Shown piece by piece: positions 45,397-58,598 of a stretch of DNA of 64,000 nucleotides. A model generated the notes under the pieces. That model made no database searches. It was not told the DNA's origin and worked only from the letters and a program-made list of their open reading frames with translations. Made by a program: the position numbers and the translations under genes. Position 1 is the stretch's first letter. Each line of letters starts with the position of its first letter. Location: the NCBI GenBank assembly GCA_964007475.1, contig OZ023274.1, positions 95,923,750-95,987,749 on the forward strand, written 5' to 3'. This DNA is from Hybos culiciformis (lineage: Eukaryota > Arthropoda > Insecta > Diptera > Hybotidae).

Positions 45397-47688
45397 CTGC
45401 AAGATTTGAATAAAAACACACAGACCCAGTTTGTGTTTTTTAAATAAAATCGTGTAAAAAAATAAATAAAAAATATAATTTCTAAGTAAAGTAAAATATA
45501 TAATAGAGACCTTAAGCCATTATAAGTGATATTATATTTTATTATTATACATATTTTATCAAGCTAAGCTTTTAATATTATTTTAGTATAAAAATGTTTA
45601 AATTGTCAATTTTGCTGTTTATAATACTTATCTTCGTTGTGTGCATGAATTTTAAACATTATTATCATTAGAGATGAGAGCCGCTTTATAATTTACAATA
45701 GAGTGCAATAATAACTTTAAAGTTGTGAACAATATATAATTGATAATAGAAAAGCATTTGTAATTAGTTAATTTTATTTGTAATAAAAAATAATAATTCT
45801 ATAGTGTAGCTAAAATTTTTGATTGTATGTGTAATCTTCTTATCGATTGATTATATTTTTATCTTAGATAAATTCCATTGACTGAACAGATAAAAAATAT
45901 ACTATCTAAAAAAAACTATTCCAGTTATATTGTATGTACTACTGTGTACATGAGATGAGATAAGTAATATATAATAATATAATATATTTTTACACTATTA
46001 TCTTTAATTCAGTCGTAATTATATGATATTATATATTTCAAGTGCATATTTTATCAAAAATTTATAAAATTAAACCTGGAAATATTATTAAAGTGCTTGC
46101 ATAATATATATTTAAACAATTCCAAGTTCATGGTGGGAGCGTTCTTTTTTTGTTAATAGTGTGATATGAGTTTCAAATATAAGTACCTATAAGTGTATAA
46201 GTGCATTAAACAACAGCATCGGATATTAAAAGTACCTACAGGATTTAAATATTGTAAGACATTGATTTTACATTAGGTCATCAAAAAGTTTTTATGAAAA
46301 TTTGAAAAAATATTATATCCATGATCAATTTTGCCGTGTTTTGAAGATGAAATGGAGCTGGAACTTTTAACCATTAAAGTCATCACCTCCAAACTTACAT
46401 TATTCTGTAATAATTTTATTATAGTTTCGTCCCTGTTTGGGAAATGTTTTATTTAAGTTGTAAAATTAAGTACACTGCAAATAAGATATAACTTTTTATT
46501 AATATAAGCATGCAATACTGTTGTGATTTTATCAAATGTCTTGTATTTTATGGAATAAAAATTATTATTATTAATAAACAAAGTATTAGAGACTATACAT
46601 TTTTATTAATCGAAATCTAAATTATTTGATAAGACAAACATTGTTCCGCATTAAATAGGATAATGTTATTTAATTCAAACTTAAACTAGATAAAGCTACA
46701 TAAATTCTAGAACGCTTTTTTGTTTATTATTTCAATATCAAATTTTTCCATTGAAATTTGGCTAAGGAGAAATTTAATTTAATTTATTAATCATTGGAAA
46801 TTTTTTAATTCAAGATTATTTCAATATTATTGCTTAGATTATCATTAAACAGAATATATTGTAATGCGTAGAATTATAGACTGGAACGAACTTATTGTAA
46901 ATATTCCCAAAAGCAATTATTTCACTGCAAAAAAAAAATTAAAAGAGTTACTCATCGTGATATTTTGTGAATGTGTTCTATTACTATACAAGTACAGAAT
47001 ATGCCTTTTAGTGTACTTAGTTTAATAATTTTTCTATTTTGGAAATTTGGCATAGAAATGCATAGTGCATTAAAATTGTAAATATTTGTAATTTTTAAGA
47101 ACTTTTATTTTCTTTGTAAAACCGGAATTTCATTAAACTTAAAGAATATTTCTCAAAATCTAAAAATAATTTAATAATTGAAAATATTATAAATATTTTA
47201 TGTTATATGTTTATTATGATTAATGAACATAAAAGCAAATTTTTTTAGAGATAATTTTTTTAATTTTTCAAGTGAAAATTGCAACAGAAAAATTAATGTT
47301 TATTCTTATTTTATTAACTTTACATTCTTTTTTTACGCAGTATATGTTATGTGCTTAATAGTACATATATATATTTTTCAATTTATGACCATTGAATTAA
47401 ATTATAGAAAGAAAATATGTTTGATTTAAGAAAAATTGGTACAATAGCAATGAAACATAGAATATGAAATTATAGGTACATTATTAGGCTGTTTTTAAAT
47501 TGGTAGGACAGTATTGTAGAATAGAAATAAAAAATAATTCGAAAATATTTATTCATGTTTCTTATAAAACTATAAACATTTCCTCTAACACTCTAAATAT
47601 ATCAACAGTGCATAGTATACATTGACAAAAGAAGTCCTTTAGGCTTAAAATAAGGTTAAGTTAACTTTTAAACGTGCCTATTACCGTA
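45397..47688. other. AT-rich stretch without a recognised gene
   Basis: Low-complexity AT sequence. A 42-codon open patch at about 46326-46455 (reading ILPCFEDEMELELLTIKV) is more balanced in composition but has no clear splice sites. Nothing else seen. Confidence 0.4.
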
Positions 47689-47897
47689 GATTAAGAATAC
47701 AGAAAGATGGGAAGCTTCATACAACATTTTTTCAGCCTTTTTTGGTTTTTTTATGTGAATGTGTTAGTAAAACTAAATAAAATTCTTTTCATATATTGAT
47801 AATTATCACGTATTTTATTTTGTTTTACTAACACATTCACATAAAAATACCAAAAATAATGTTGTATGAAGCTAACAATCTTTCTGTATTCTTAATC
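47689..47897. mobile_element. Long-inverted-repeat MITE flanked by TA
   Basis: Arms of about 90 bp start GATTAAGAATACAGAAAGAT on the left, with the complement at the right end. They share AGCTTCATACAACATT and ATGTGAATGTGTTAGTAAAAC. The spacer is about 35 bp. TA flanks both ends (47687-47688 and 47898-47899). There is no coding capacity. The two arms differ by small indels, so the insertion is not recent. Confidence 0.75.
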
Positions 47898-48074
47898 TAT
47901 GCTATTACACACGCAAATAATTATAAAATTCAAATTAAACCTCAAAATATCTTAAATTTTTGGCAGTCTTCCTTTACATATTTGCTATAAATTAAAAGAA
48001 ATTTTAAAGAAAGTTGTTTTCAATATACATGGTTCTATACATTCACGACATTATTGTGCGAAAAATTTGTGTAG

Positions 48075-48142
48075 GCAATGACGACAGTTCTGCAGATATA
48101 TCACAGATTTTTGACAAGTCACATGCTAAACAAAAACAATAA
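48075..48142 (+). CDS. Candidate 3'-terminal exon, unidentified
   Basis: After GTGTAG the sequence reads, in phase 2, NDDSSADISQIFDKSHAKQK, Q and TAA. The peptide is polar and acidic-to-basic, of ordinary composition, and GC-rich for the region. The polypyrimidine tract is weak and no upstream exon was linked. Confidence 0.22.
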
Positions 48143-48609
48143 CATATAGAAAATGAGTGGGATCATAATAATTAAAAATAGAAATTAATACACATATTTT
48201 TTTTATGATATAATTTTTATTTTCTTTGGAAAATTTTTCACTATGTGTGTCTGACGAAACAATTCATAAAACTTAATGAAATTTCCAAAAAAAAAAAAAA
48301 TTATCTAATACTTAGAAATTAGGTTTTACAATATGTTGATGTAAACAAAATTAAAAAAAACTATAGTTTAACATTGGTATTTTTGTTTCAATAGACAGTG
48401 TATAATGAAGGATTTAATAATACGATGAAATAACATAAGATTACAGAGAAATTTCAATTTGTTTATAAGTCTAATTCTGAACTGACATAAATAATAAATA
48501 ATGTAATTGCAACATGTTATTATGTCTTTTTTGGTTAAATCCTGAATATCTATATTATGTTATTTTATTATACTTATTACATAAATTCTACACAATATAA
48601 CATTATTGT

Positions 48610-48949
48610 AGTAAACACAATTGGGGCGACAGCGACAACGACAGCGATAGCGACTATAAAAAAAAAATAGAAATATGAGAATGAACACAATTGAGACGAA
48701 TGAACACAATTGAGACGACTGGCGACAAACCACATTGTCGTCTGGCGACAAATTAGAAATGTTTCTATTTTGTCGCCGGGCGACAACGAGAACCATATAT
48801 TTTTTTTATTAATTTTTCTATTTGTTTATTTTTTTCCTGTTTATTTATTTTGTCGCCGTCGTGGTAATTGTGTTCACTCCAGTGATATCGCTGTCGTTGT
48901 CGTTGTAGTCGTCGTTGTCGCCGTCGTTGTCGCCCCAATTGTGTTTACT
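48610..48949. mobile_element. GC-rich fold-back element with GACAAC-type repeats
   Basis: The outer 22 bases (AGTAAACACAATTGGGGCGA..) are perfectly inverted at the two ends. Inside, the left arm has (GCGACA)(GCGACA)-like hexamers; the right arm has their complements (GTCGTTGTCGTTGTAGTCG). The middle holds two direct copies of GAATGAACACAATTGAGAC (19-bp period, from 48679) and several GTCGTCTGGCGACAAA units. The block is a sharp compositional outlier. Open frames across it encode only Val/Ala low-complexity strings and are not real genes. No target duplication was seen. Confidence 0.7.
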
Positions 48950-49940
48950 CCTTATAGGTGCAATTTTTTAATTTTAAGTATACAAATTGTTGTTGGTTTT
49001 CAAAATAAAAACACTTTGGAGGACAAAATCTAAAATAGCAGACATTAGCATATCTTTTCCACAACTAACAAAGTCAAAGAAAAGTTTTATGAACTTTTTG
49101 CCAAATATTACAAGTGCTAAATAAATTGTTCTAATGCAAATTGATGGGGTTTAAAAATTTGTTTTCTTTTAACAATTTCTAATATGTATGTAGTAATTTT
49201 AGTAAACTAAAATATCTAAAAATGTACTATCAAATAAAAATACTGGTCATGGTTGAGGAAATCATATTTATAATAATTATTTGCAAAAAAAAAAAAATAA
49301 TTATTTTGCAAAAAAAAAAAAAACCAAGTAAATTTATCAAGCTGCTAGCTTTACTATTTTTATATGTGTAAATGAAATGAAATTATTATTTAAAAGACAC
49401 GCCAACAAAAAATATGTTTAATTTACTTTTTTTTTTATATAAAAATAGCTCGAATTTTTTTTTTATTAAAAAAAAAAATATACAAATACATATACAACCA
49501 AAAAATGAAGGCTCGATTTATATATTTTATTTGAGACGAGCCCCCTTTAAACAAACACTTTTAAAAATAGAAAAACCTGTATATGTGTTTTTAAATCATA
49601 TTTTTTTTTTTTTCTTCTTATTTGAGCATACTGTACTTATATAATCAAACATAAAATACCGACCAAAAAAAAAAAACATATATCTTAACAAAAAAATAAT
49701 AAACCTGAAATAATTATTATAAAATTATATGATTTCTACAGAATAGTTTAATAGTATAGAAAGAAAATTTTATATTTCTTAGTATTCAAATGAAATTTCA
49801 TCTCAGTTAGTTGAAATTGTTATAAAATTTAAAATTATTTATCATAAGTTGGTTTTTTGGAAAATCTGGCTTCCCAATGTGTTATATTTTTTATGACATT
49901 TATTATATATTTTAAAATAGTTTTATAAAAAAAAAAAAAA

Positions 49941-50135
49941 TAGTCCACATAATTTAGGGCCTTCATTTCCAAATATAATCGAAAAAGTCAGTAAGATAAA
50001 CATTTGACTTTAGGGTTGCCAGAAGAGTTTTATACAAAAAAAAAGGAATAATCCACCAATTCAGGACCTTCGATTAACAAATCTAATCGAATAAATCACT
50101 AAGATCAAAATTTAACTTAAGGGTTGCCAGATGTG
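49941..50135. repeat. 108-bp tandem duplication (two diverged copies)
   Basis: Copy 1 from 49941 and copy 2 from 50049 share TA.TCCAC, GG.CCTTC, AATC.AATCGAA.AA and AGGGTTGCCAGA at a constant 108-base offset. They differ by about a quarter of positions, so the duplication is old. No coding role is apparent. Confidence 0.65.
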
Positions 50136-53100
50136 CAATTTAAAAAAAAAAATTATTCTAAAGCAAAAATTTTGTAAAAATTTTTAATTTTTCACATAAA
50201 CATAAAATAATCATAAATCATAAAATAATATTAAAAAAAAGGATCGTATTCATATTCCAATTAATCCCAAAGTTCGAAAGTTGACTTCAAATAAACGTTT
50301 AAACACATTTTTAAAAGAAAAAATAATAATAAAAAATTAGTATTTAAAAAAAATTTGACTTTCGAGTCTCCTCCAAATAAATTATAAATAATTTGTGACA
50401 TAAATAATAATAATAATAATAAAAAAAGAAAATAAAGCGAAAAAAATTTCTAAAATTAATTTTTTTTTTTAAATTAAAATGTTTTTCTTATTTAAAAATA
50501 CAATTTAATGAAATCGAAATTTACTTAAATTGAGTGCAATTTATTAGTTTAGTGTTCACGTCAATAGTATATATTGTCTTGTCTAATAAAACTAAGCATA
50601 AAATATATACATATTTTTATTTACATAAATTTAGGTACATTTCAATGAAAAAAAAAAAACTTTGTTCACTTGATTGGAAGCACAAGATACAACTCACGTG
50701 CAATAATATTTGAAAATTCATTGGGATTTTATTATGCTTTCAATTTTATCGTTTTGGCATTAAATGTCGTGTTGTTGGTTTGAAAAATAAAAAAAAAATA
50801 AAATACATAACTCTTTCAATGTATTAATTTTTTTTTGCAATACATGAAAGAATTGAAAATGTGTGCTTTTTAATTATTAAAATGAGAATAAATTTTGAAA
50901 TTTTCTGATGTAATATTGTAATAAAATTTTGACAGATAATGAAGTTTCTAAAAATTTTTTGCTGATCTTTAAGTGACACAATATTACTTTCTTGTGAACA
51001 TCTATTTCACTTTGACCAAATGTTCATCATAAAGGAAGGTTATAGAAGAAAATTTCTGCCTGCAGTCACATACAGCGTTTAAAAAGCATAAAAGTTATGC
51101 ATGGAATATTGTGAATCACAGTTTCTGGCATAGGATACTGGCATAACGCCAATTATAATAATAATGTAAAGTACAAAGTCAAACATTTGTGTGTGTACAT
51201 ATCTCCGTATGCCGCAAATAGTTAAAGAGAGCTTAAGTGTATATAAATATAGTTTAAAAAAGCGAAGCCTTGGTGTTAGAAAAATTATATAAAGATTATA
51301 TAAAGTTACTTTGGTGAATTACAAGTCGTAGGCTTCCGACGTCTACCTTAGATAATTATGATTTCAATTATTTACTTAATACACGACAGTAGAACTAACT
51401 TGCACTATCCTTTACAATTTACCTTTGAAACATTTTATCATTGGGTGGTAAAACTGTGTATACCTACTTTGTTTGATTCTAACATCAAACAAACAAAAAA
51501 AATGTTTATTATGAGTAATTTTAATGATTTAAGAAATGTTCGATTTATGAAATTGCTATTTTATTAGCGGAAATCTATATTAAGAGATGTTCAATTAAAA
51601 ATTAATAGATTGGGTTTTTAATAAAAAAAAAGTAATAAAATTATTTTTAAATTAAATTATCAAAAAATTATAGAAATGAGAATCTAATGAAATTTAGAAA
51701 AAAAAGATGCATATTACTATTGTTGCATTAGTCTGCATTACATAAATAACATAAAGATTAAACCTTGAGAACATATGAATTAAAAATAATTTTAAAAACT
51801 TATTTTATTTATAGTTTTGTGTATGAAATCGAATTTTTGGCTCGTGACATTAATAAAAATATGCTTTGTAAACATTAATTTTTTGTAAATTTTTGTTTAT
51901 ATAAAACAATTTTTTTTTTATGATTTCAATAAATTTTGTTGCTGTGGGTAGCAAACATTTAATGTCATAATAAAATTTTGATTATATAAAAAAAAATTTT
52001 TTTTTTATTTATATTTTATTATTATAATTTTTTTTTTTAAAACTATGTGTTCGGTAAAAATAACTTAATTGGCAGAAAATTATAGCATTATTCTGGGCTT
52101 TGTCTTAAGTAAAGATTGTCAGTTGGAATAATTAAAACGTAAACATGTATAGTTGTTCATAGATGTATGTAACTCAACTCAACCTACAAATATGCTAATA
52201 TTGTATTTTATATATAGGAATTTTTATTTTCTTTTTCTATAGTTAAGTGTTATAAGATAATTTGCACACCTGAGAGTTGTTAATTAAATGTGTAAAATTA
52301 GAAAAAAAAAATTATTAATATTCTATCTATACTTAATGTTAAAAAATTTTTATTTTTATTTAATAAGTTGTGTATATATTGCCGTTTATAAACATATTTA
52401 CATAAATTTAACAACCATATAATACCCTTTACACACTTAAGCCTTTATATAGTCATTTGAAAATTTTGTTCACCCCACCCGAAAGACTTATTTTCTACTT
52501 ATTTTGACAGCAAAGTATGGGAAAAGACGCAATTAACATAAAGAAAAGACTCAACTAAGTTTAAGTTTGTACATATTTTTTTTTTTACAATTCGAAATAA
52601 AGTAAACATTTCCGGAGAGATTAAAAATATAGATTTTACCCTATAATTTTATTTAATAAAAAAAAAATTCGAAAAAAAAAACTTAAAATTTATAAACGTG
52701 TTTATTTCTGAATGAAAATCTATATATGATTTTCAGACGTCAGATGAAGCCATTTCTCATCTGATTTAAAAGAAAAGTTAACTATACATAGGTATTCCTC
52801 AAGGTTGAAATAAAGCAAATTATAGAAAATTGTTTTTAAAGTTTTTTTCCGCTTCTCTATTTTTTATTTTTTTACTGATATCACAAATAAAATGCGAAAT
52901 AAAATAAAAATTATTCACAAAAATGTTTGTGGTCAAAAAAAAAAAACAAATTTTAGAGGTATATACAGAACAGTAGGTTCAAGTTTTATATTTTTAAAAA
53001 TGTCTGCTATCGTTATCAGTTTAAGAGATAAAAATAAATGTATAGGAGTTCCCTAAAAATATGATTCAAATTTGTTTCAAAGTTCACAAATTTATATTTG

Positions 53101-56100
53101 AATTCGACTACGAACTTTAAAATTATAATAGGAATTAAAATAGGAATTATAGTATATGTTAAAAATTCTACTATCGATATCAGTTAGAGATAAAATTATT
53201 ATATCTGATTAAAATTATGACCCAAATTTGTACTATTTAAAGCTCAAAAAATCAAATTTGAACAATGATTCAAAACATGAACTTTAAAATTACGTTTTAT
53301 CTGATTATTATTAAAAAAAAAATATTATGTTCACTAGTTTCGTAGAAAATGATTTACCTAATTAAAAAATAGATAGAATTATTTATATGTCGAAAGAAAG
53401 TTTTTTATTTTTTACATAAAACTGAATAAAATTTCGCAATAAAAATGACGAAAATTTAACTTAACTAAATTTCTAGGTATTAATTATAATTATACTAGAA
53501 AACTAACGCTGCGTAGAGTGGCGCCGCTGGCGTCACGTTTTAAAACACATGTTTCCCATTACAACTATTATATTTATTGAAAATTAATTAAAAGGAATCT
53601 CTCAATTTAATGGCATTTATAAATTTTTAACTTGTACTATTCAATCATATAATTAAGTAGGTACCGACTATTAAAATTTATGATAAATGCTAATTTCTTA
53701 TAATTATATGAGATTGGAAACTATTTTTTTTTTCTTTTTTTAAATCCAAAGAAATGTTAATATATAAAAAGCATAAAAAAGAGAATTTCATTCTAACATT
53801 ATTTTTATATCTTTTTAAAAATATAAAAATGTTGCGCTTTTTTCAGTATAAGTACTATATGTACATAAGTATAAGTATGACAGATTTGCCGAAAATTAAT
53901 ACACAAACACAAATTTTAATTAAAAAATAAAATACATAAATATAAAAACAATCAAATATATGTGTATATGCTTCATTGACGGTAGTTTTTTTTGATTGTA
54001 TTTAATGTAAAATTAAAGTAATTTTGTTATAACTACCATAAATACAGTTTATTGAATAAAATTACGAGAGAAAAATTTTAAATATAAAAGATTGTTAATA
54101 CAAAAATTGTTAATTAAATAATATATAATTTTTAATTACAAAAAAAATGGTACATTATATACATCTTTATTATGTATAATATTCTGAATCAAATATCAAT
54201 TTCTAAATCAAATATCAATTTCATTGCAGAGACGAAGTTAAATTTGACTTCTAAATGTATTATTTCTATATTAATTATATTCGAATTTTCATTATTTTCA
54301 TTTAAAAAAAAAAACAAAAAAATGTCCATAGTTCTATATCACCAAATCGAACTACACAACTACAACTACAAATCTGTAATCGGGCTTAGCAGGAATGACC
54401 CATAGGTAGTATAAAAATAGTTTTGTAAAAGTTAAAACGTAAAAAAACAAACTTAACTCCAAAAAAACACTAAAATAGCTTTAATGTTATTTAAAAGGAA
54501 AATATAACTAAAAATGTCAAAATGAGTTGAACACGCTTTCATTGCAAACGTAACATAAACATAGTGACAATTCTCTCTTTCGACCCCTTTAAAACTGTAT
54601 TTTTTTTTATTTATATACATTTATATCTAAAACAAATATATTATATTCATATATCTTGTATAAATATACCAGAGTACACTGTTGTATTTTGTACGAACAT
54701 TTTTTTTTTGTATTTTTTTGTTCATTTTTTCATTTTTTGCGATTGTTAAAATGCTATATAAAAATGAATGAATTATTTGAGAACCGATTTAGTTCGAATT
54801 CAGTTAAGATACAAGATACAAAACCTAAAATACAAGAGAAAAATATTTAAAAAAAAGAAAAAATTAAAATTAAAATAAAATTTAAAATACGCGGCTTATT
54901 TTTTTTGTAATTTTAAAAGAGTGTACCAACTGTATATATACTTTACCTTAGCAAAAAAAAAATATATATACATATTAATTCTTGAGTACGTTACAAGAAA
55001 AAAAAAAAAGAACAGAATTTGATGTAAAATTTAATCTTAATAAAAATGTAATTAAAAAAAAAAAATAATAATTAGAAAATTTATCTAATAATAATTTTAT
55101 TAAACTTTGGAAAAAAAAAAAAATTTGAATTATTTTTTAAGAGAGAAATGTTCTAAATATGAAATACATACATTTAAATAAATAAAAAATAAATGTTTAT
55201 TCAACTGTCACGAAATTTTTTAATAATTTTTGAATGATTTTTTTGACAAGAATAATATAAAAAAAAAAAAATTCCCAAAACAAACACATAATAAACACTA
55301 GAATAACAAATGTCACATTCATAATATGTGCACATAATAATAATAAATAATGCAAATAATGTTTTATTTAATTTATTATTTTGCTAAAATTTTGACATTA
55401 AACTGTTAAAATAAATATTTTAGAAAAAAAAACAATTTTTTTTTTTAGATCAAAACAAAAAATTAAATTTTATATGAACTTTATTTAAAATCGATTTTTA
55501 GGTGACAAATTGTTGTTTACAAAAACTTTAAATTATTATTATTAATTATAGAAATTAGTAGCTGTCAAAAATAAATAATATTTTGCGAATACATTTTTTT
55601 TTTACATATTTTTTGACACAATAAATATTTCTTTCTTCACTTCAAAATATATATAACTTCAAATCAAAAATCTTTCGCGCAAGAGTTGATTTACATCAAC
55701 AAACAGATAATCTTTGAACAAAATCCAATTTGAGGCCGGTTTAAAAAAATTTTTATTCATAAATTTTATTTACAATATTTGTAATATTTGAATTACAAAT
55801 ATTCTAACGAATTCTTAAAAAAAAAAAATCATAATTTCTTTCAGTGAACATTAAAACAAAAATTTGATTTGGGTTCATTTCTGAAGACGACACGGTCAAA
55901 AAAGAGATTTTCAGTGAAAAATTAAGAAATCAAAATTTTTCTTCTGTTTTCATTTTAAATAATATCAATGAAAATGTTTGTACATTTATTTATGCGTTAC
56001 ATTACATATTTAAAAATTAAATTAAATTAAAAAAATTATATTATTAATAAAATTCTATTTCGTTTTAATTTAAAACATATTACAATGTTAGGAATAGAAA

Positions 56101-57066
56101 GCTTCAAATTGCCAATTTCATTCATTAAGTGTAAAAAAAAAACTAATTAATAAATATTAATTTTAATTCTATTTTTTTTACATTATGACGTAAATTTTAA
56201 TTACAATAAAAAAAGAATTGCTAACATTATTTTGAAAGAAAACTCTCTAAATAAAAATTGACAGCTAACATTTTTATTATATATTATATATTATTATAAT
56301 ATAATGTAAAAAAAATAAGCGAATTTATATGAAAATTTCCACCAAAAATAAATAAATTATTGTCTGGAAAAATATAAATCTTTATTTTTTTGATCGAATA
56401 TAATATTTTTTTAAATGTTAAAATTTATTTATGTTTACCAAATAGACCGACGACATTCCCGCTTTATATACATAAATTATGTTTAACGTCGCGTTGTCGT
56501 TGATGCGTATTTGTGGCGTCAATCTTTTAAATAAATATGTATATTATTAATTTTTTTCAATTTAATATGTGTTTTCAGTTAAGATTGTTTTTTTATTTTC
56601 AATAAATTAAGAATTATTAAAAATAAATAAAAATAAAAAACTGTACGTATTCTTAATAGAATAGGCATTTTATCCTTGAAATCATTAGTCTCTGTTTCAA
56701 ATGAGTGAAAATAAAAGATCACTAAATCTAAATATATTAGTAGAATAAGATATTGGAATAAGAATCTCTTCAAAAATTAAAAAACAATATAAGGATAAGG
56801 TTTTCAAATTTCAGATTTGGCATTGACACATTGACCGAAGATTCCATCCTACAATTAAAAATGTTAATTTTTTGCTACTCTCAGCACTTTAATATGACAC
56901 TAGATAGAATTCTGTACAACACAATTATTTGTTTATATATTTTATTTTGTTTATTATTCTCTGAAATCATTGAATACTTTTTTTTATGCTTTTTTTAAAC
57001 ATCAGCAGCAGCGACAGTAGCATTGTGAGGTTATAAGATTTATATTTCACTTGACAACCGAGATTT
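50136..57066. other. AT-rich stretch without a recognised gene
   Basis: Very low complexity. One GC-rich word (GTGGCGCCGCTGGCGTCACG, about 53518-53537) stands out and may be regulatory or a relic of an element. A patch at about 56450-56520 is enriched in CG dinucleotides. No exon, RNA gene or transposon end was recognised. Confidence 0.45.
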
Positions 57067-57074
57067 GTTATTAT

Positions 57075-58160
57075 TAGGCTTGGGATTTTAAGGTTTTCAC
57101 CTTTTTTTACTCGAGCTAAATAATTAAAGTTTGTCAAGATATGAGCGCGTTTCGTAAAATTTCCGTTAATCTGGCATCGATTTGTTAGGACCTTTTTTCA
57201 CCTTTTTTGGGTTTAAAAACCTTTTTACCTTTTTTTAGGTTTTATAACCTTTTTTAAAGTTTTTCGAACCTTTTTTAGGTTTTCAATGAATTAAGTTTTG
57301 TTATTTTAAATTGCTACTTTTGTAACTTTTTATTTTTTTTTACTAATCGAAACACTTTTATTAATTTATTATTCACTTGTTTAAATGTCCAAATAGCGCC
57401 GCCAATGGCCATTTATTGAACGTAGGAGAACATATAAAATATTTATTTTCTTGAAATTTGTATGAAAATTTACTAATTGAAATTTTATTTAAGTTATAAT
57501 TAATTAATTTTTTTTTTTTTTTTTTAGTTTTAGAATGTATTAGTTTTATTAAACCATAAAATATTTACAAATTAAATTTACATTTTATTTATATATTTTT
57601 TAGAAATTTTGCTTTAAATTTTGTTAATTGTTAATTAATAAAAATGAATAGAAAAAATTTTAAGGTCTGCGGAATATCATTGGCAAATAATTCTATAGGT
57701 AGAAATATTTCCATGCATTACTTTTTTATCCAAAATAATTCAAAATCAAAAACAAGAAAAACCGCAAAAAATCGGTTGGAGCATTTTGTTCAACAATTTA
57801 AATGTTTGTTTTAAATCTGACGGAAAAATCTTGTACTGCAAATATTGCCATAATTTGTGAAAAAAAATCGCAGGTAGAACAGCATGTATTTCAAACTTTT
57901 TTAATATTTCAAATGTTATGTGATCAATTTTTTATTTTTATCAATTAAATATTTAAATAAATTTCCTAATTTTTTTAACTGAATATTTTACCTGATTTTT
58001 TTTTGAACTGAAAATAAATGTTAATACACTACAAATATTATTTTCTTATTTTTAATTTTTTAGGACCTATTTTTAAGTTTTAAGGACCTTTTTCTACATT
58101 TTTGGAACCTTTTTTAGGTACCTTTTTTGGATTTTTTAGGACCTAAAAATCACAAGCCTA
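57075..58160 (+). mobile_element. hAT-family transposon remnant with subterminal repeats
   Basis: Ends TAGGCTTGGGATTTT (left) and the complement of TAGGCTTGTGATTTT (right) are flanked by an exact 8-bp duplication GTTATTAT (57067-57074 and 58161-58168). Multiple copies of AACCTTTTTT/AGGACCTTTTTT lie inside both ends, as expected for subterminal transposase sites. Near 57810-57895 the + strand reads FKSDGKILYCKYCHNL and, after a one-base shift, EKKSQVEQHV: a broken BED zinc finger, the N-terminal DNA-binding domain of hAT transposases. The remaining transposase is gone. A deleted, non-autonomous copy. Confidence 0.85.
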
Positions 58161-58556
58161 GTTATTATTATTTTATTTGCAAAAAAAAAATTCGCACGCT
58201 TATTATTTTATAATCAAAATAACAAATTAATATAACTACAAGTTTATCATAAATTAGTATCTGAAAACAATTGTTTTTTATTATTCGGTTTAATAGCCCT
58301 GTATAATAATAATTTTATTTTTAATAACATAGTCTTTATTAGCTCCATTTTTTTTATCCAATTTTATTTATTTATTTTCTTTTCAAAACTAAACTTTTTT
58401 TGTTTTTGTTTTTGATATGGACCGACAATAATTAAGATCCCTCAAAATATTAAGGATGATAAAGTTGAAGGATATGTGTAGAGAAGAAATACATTTTGCC
58501 AAATTTAGTGCAATAATAAATTTTTTTTTCATATACAAGCTTATAAAAGCTTTAAG

Positions 58557-58598
58557 CAACCAAGGTCGATGAATTCTACCAACCAAGGTCGATGAATT
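58557..58598. repeat. Two 19-base direct copies (23-bp period)
   Basis: CAACCAAGGTCGATGAATT occurs twice, exactly 23 bases apart. A minor tandem duplication. Confidence 0.8.

Noticed and set aside
48560..49033. Open frames of 69-107 codons on both strands
   Set aside because: They translate the GACAAC/GTCGTT repeats of the fold-back element into Val/Ala or Arg/Cys low-complexity strings.
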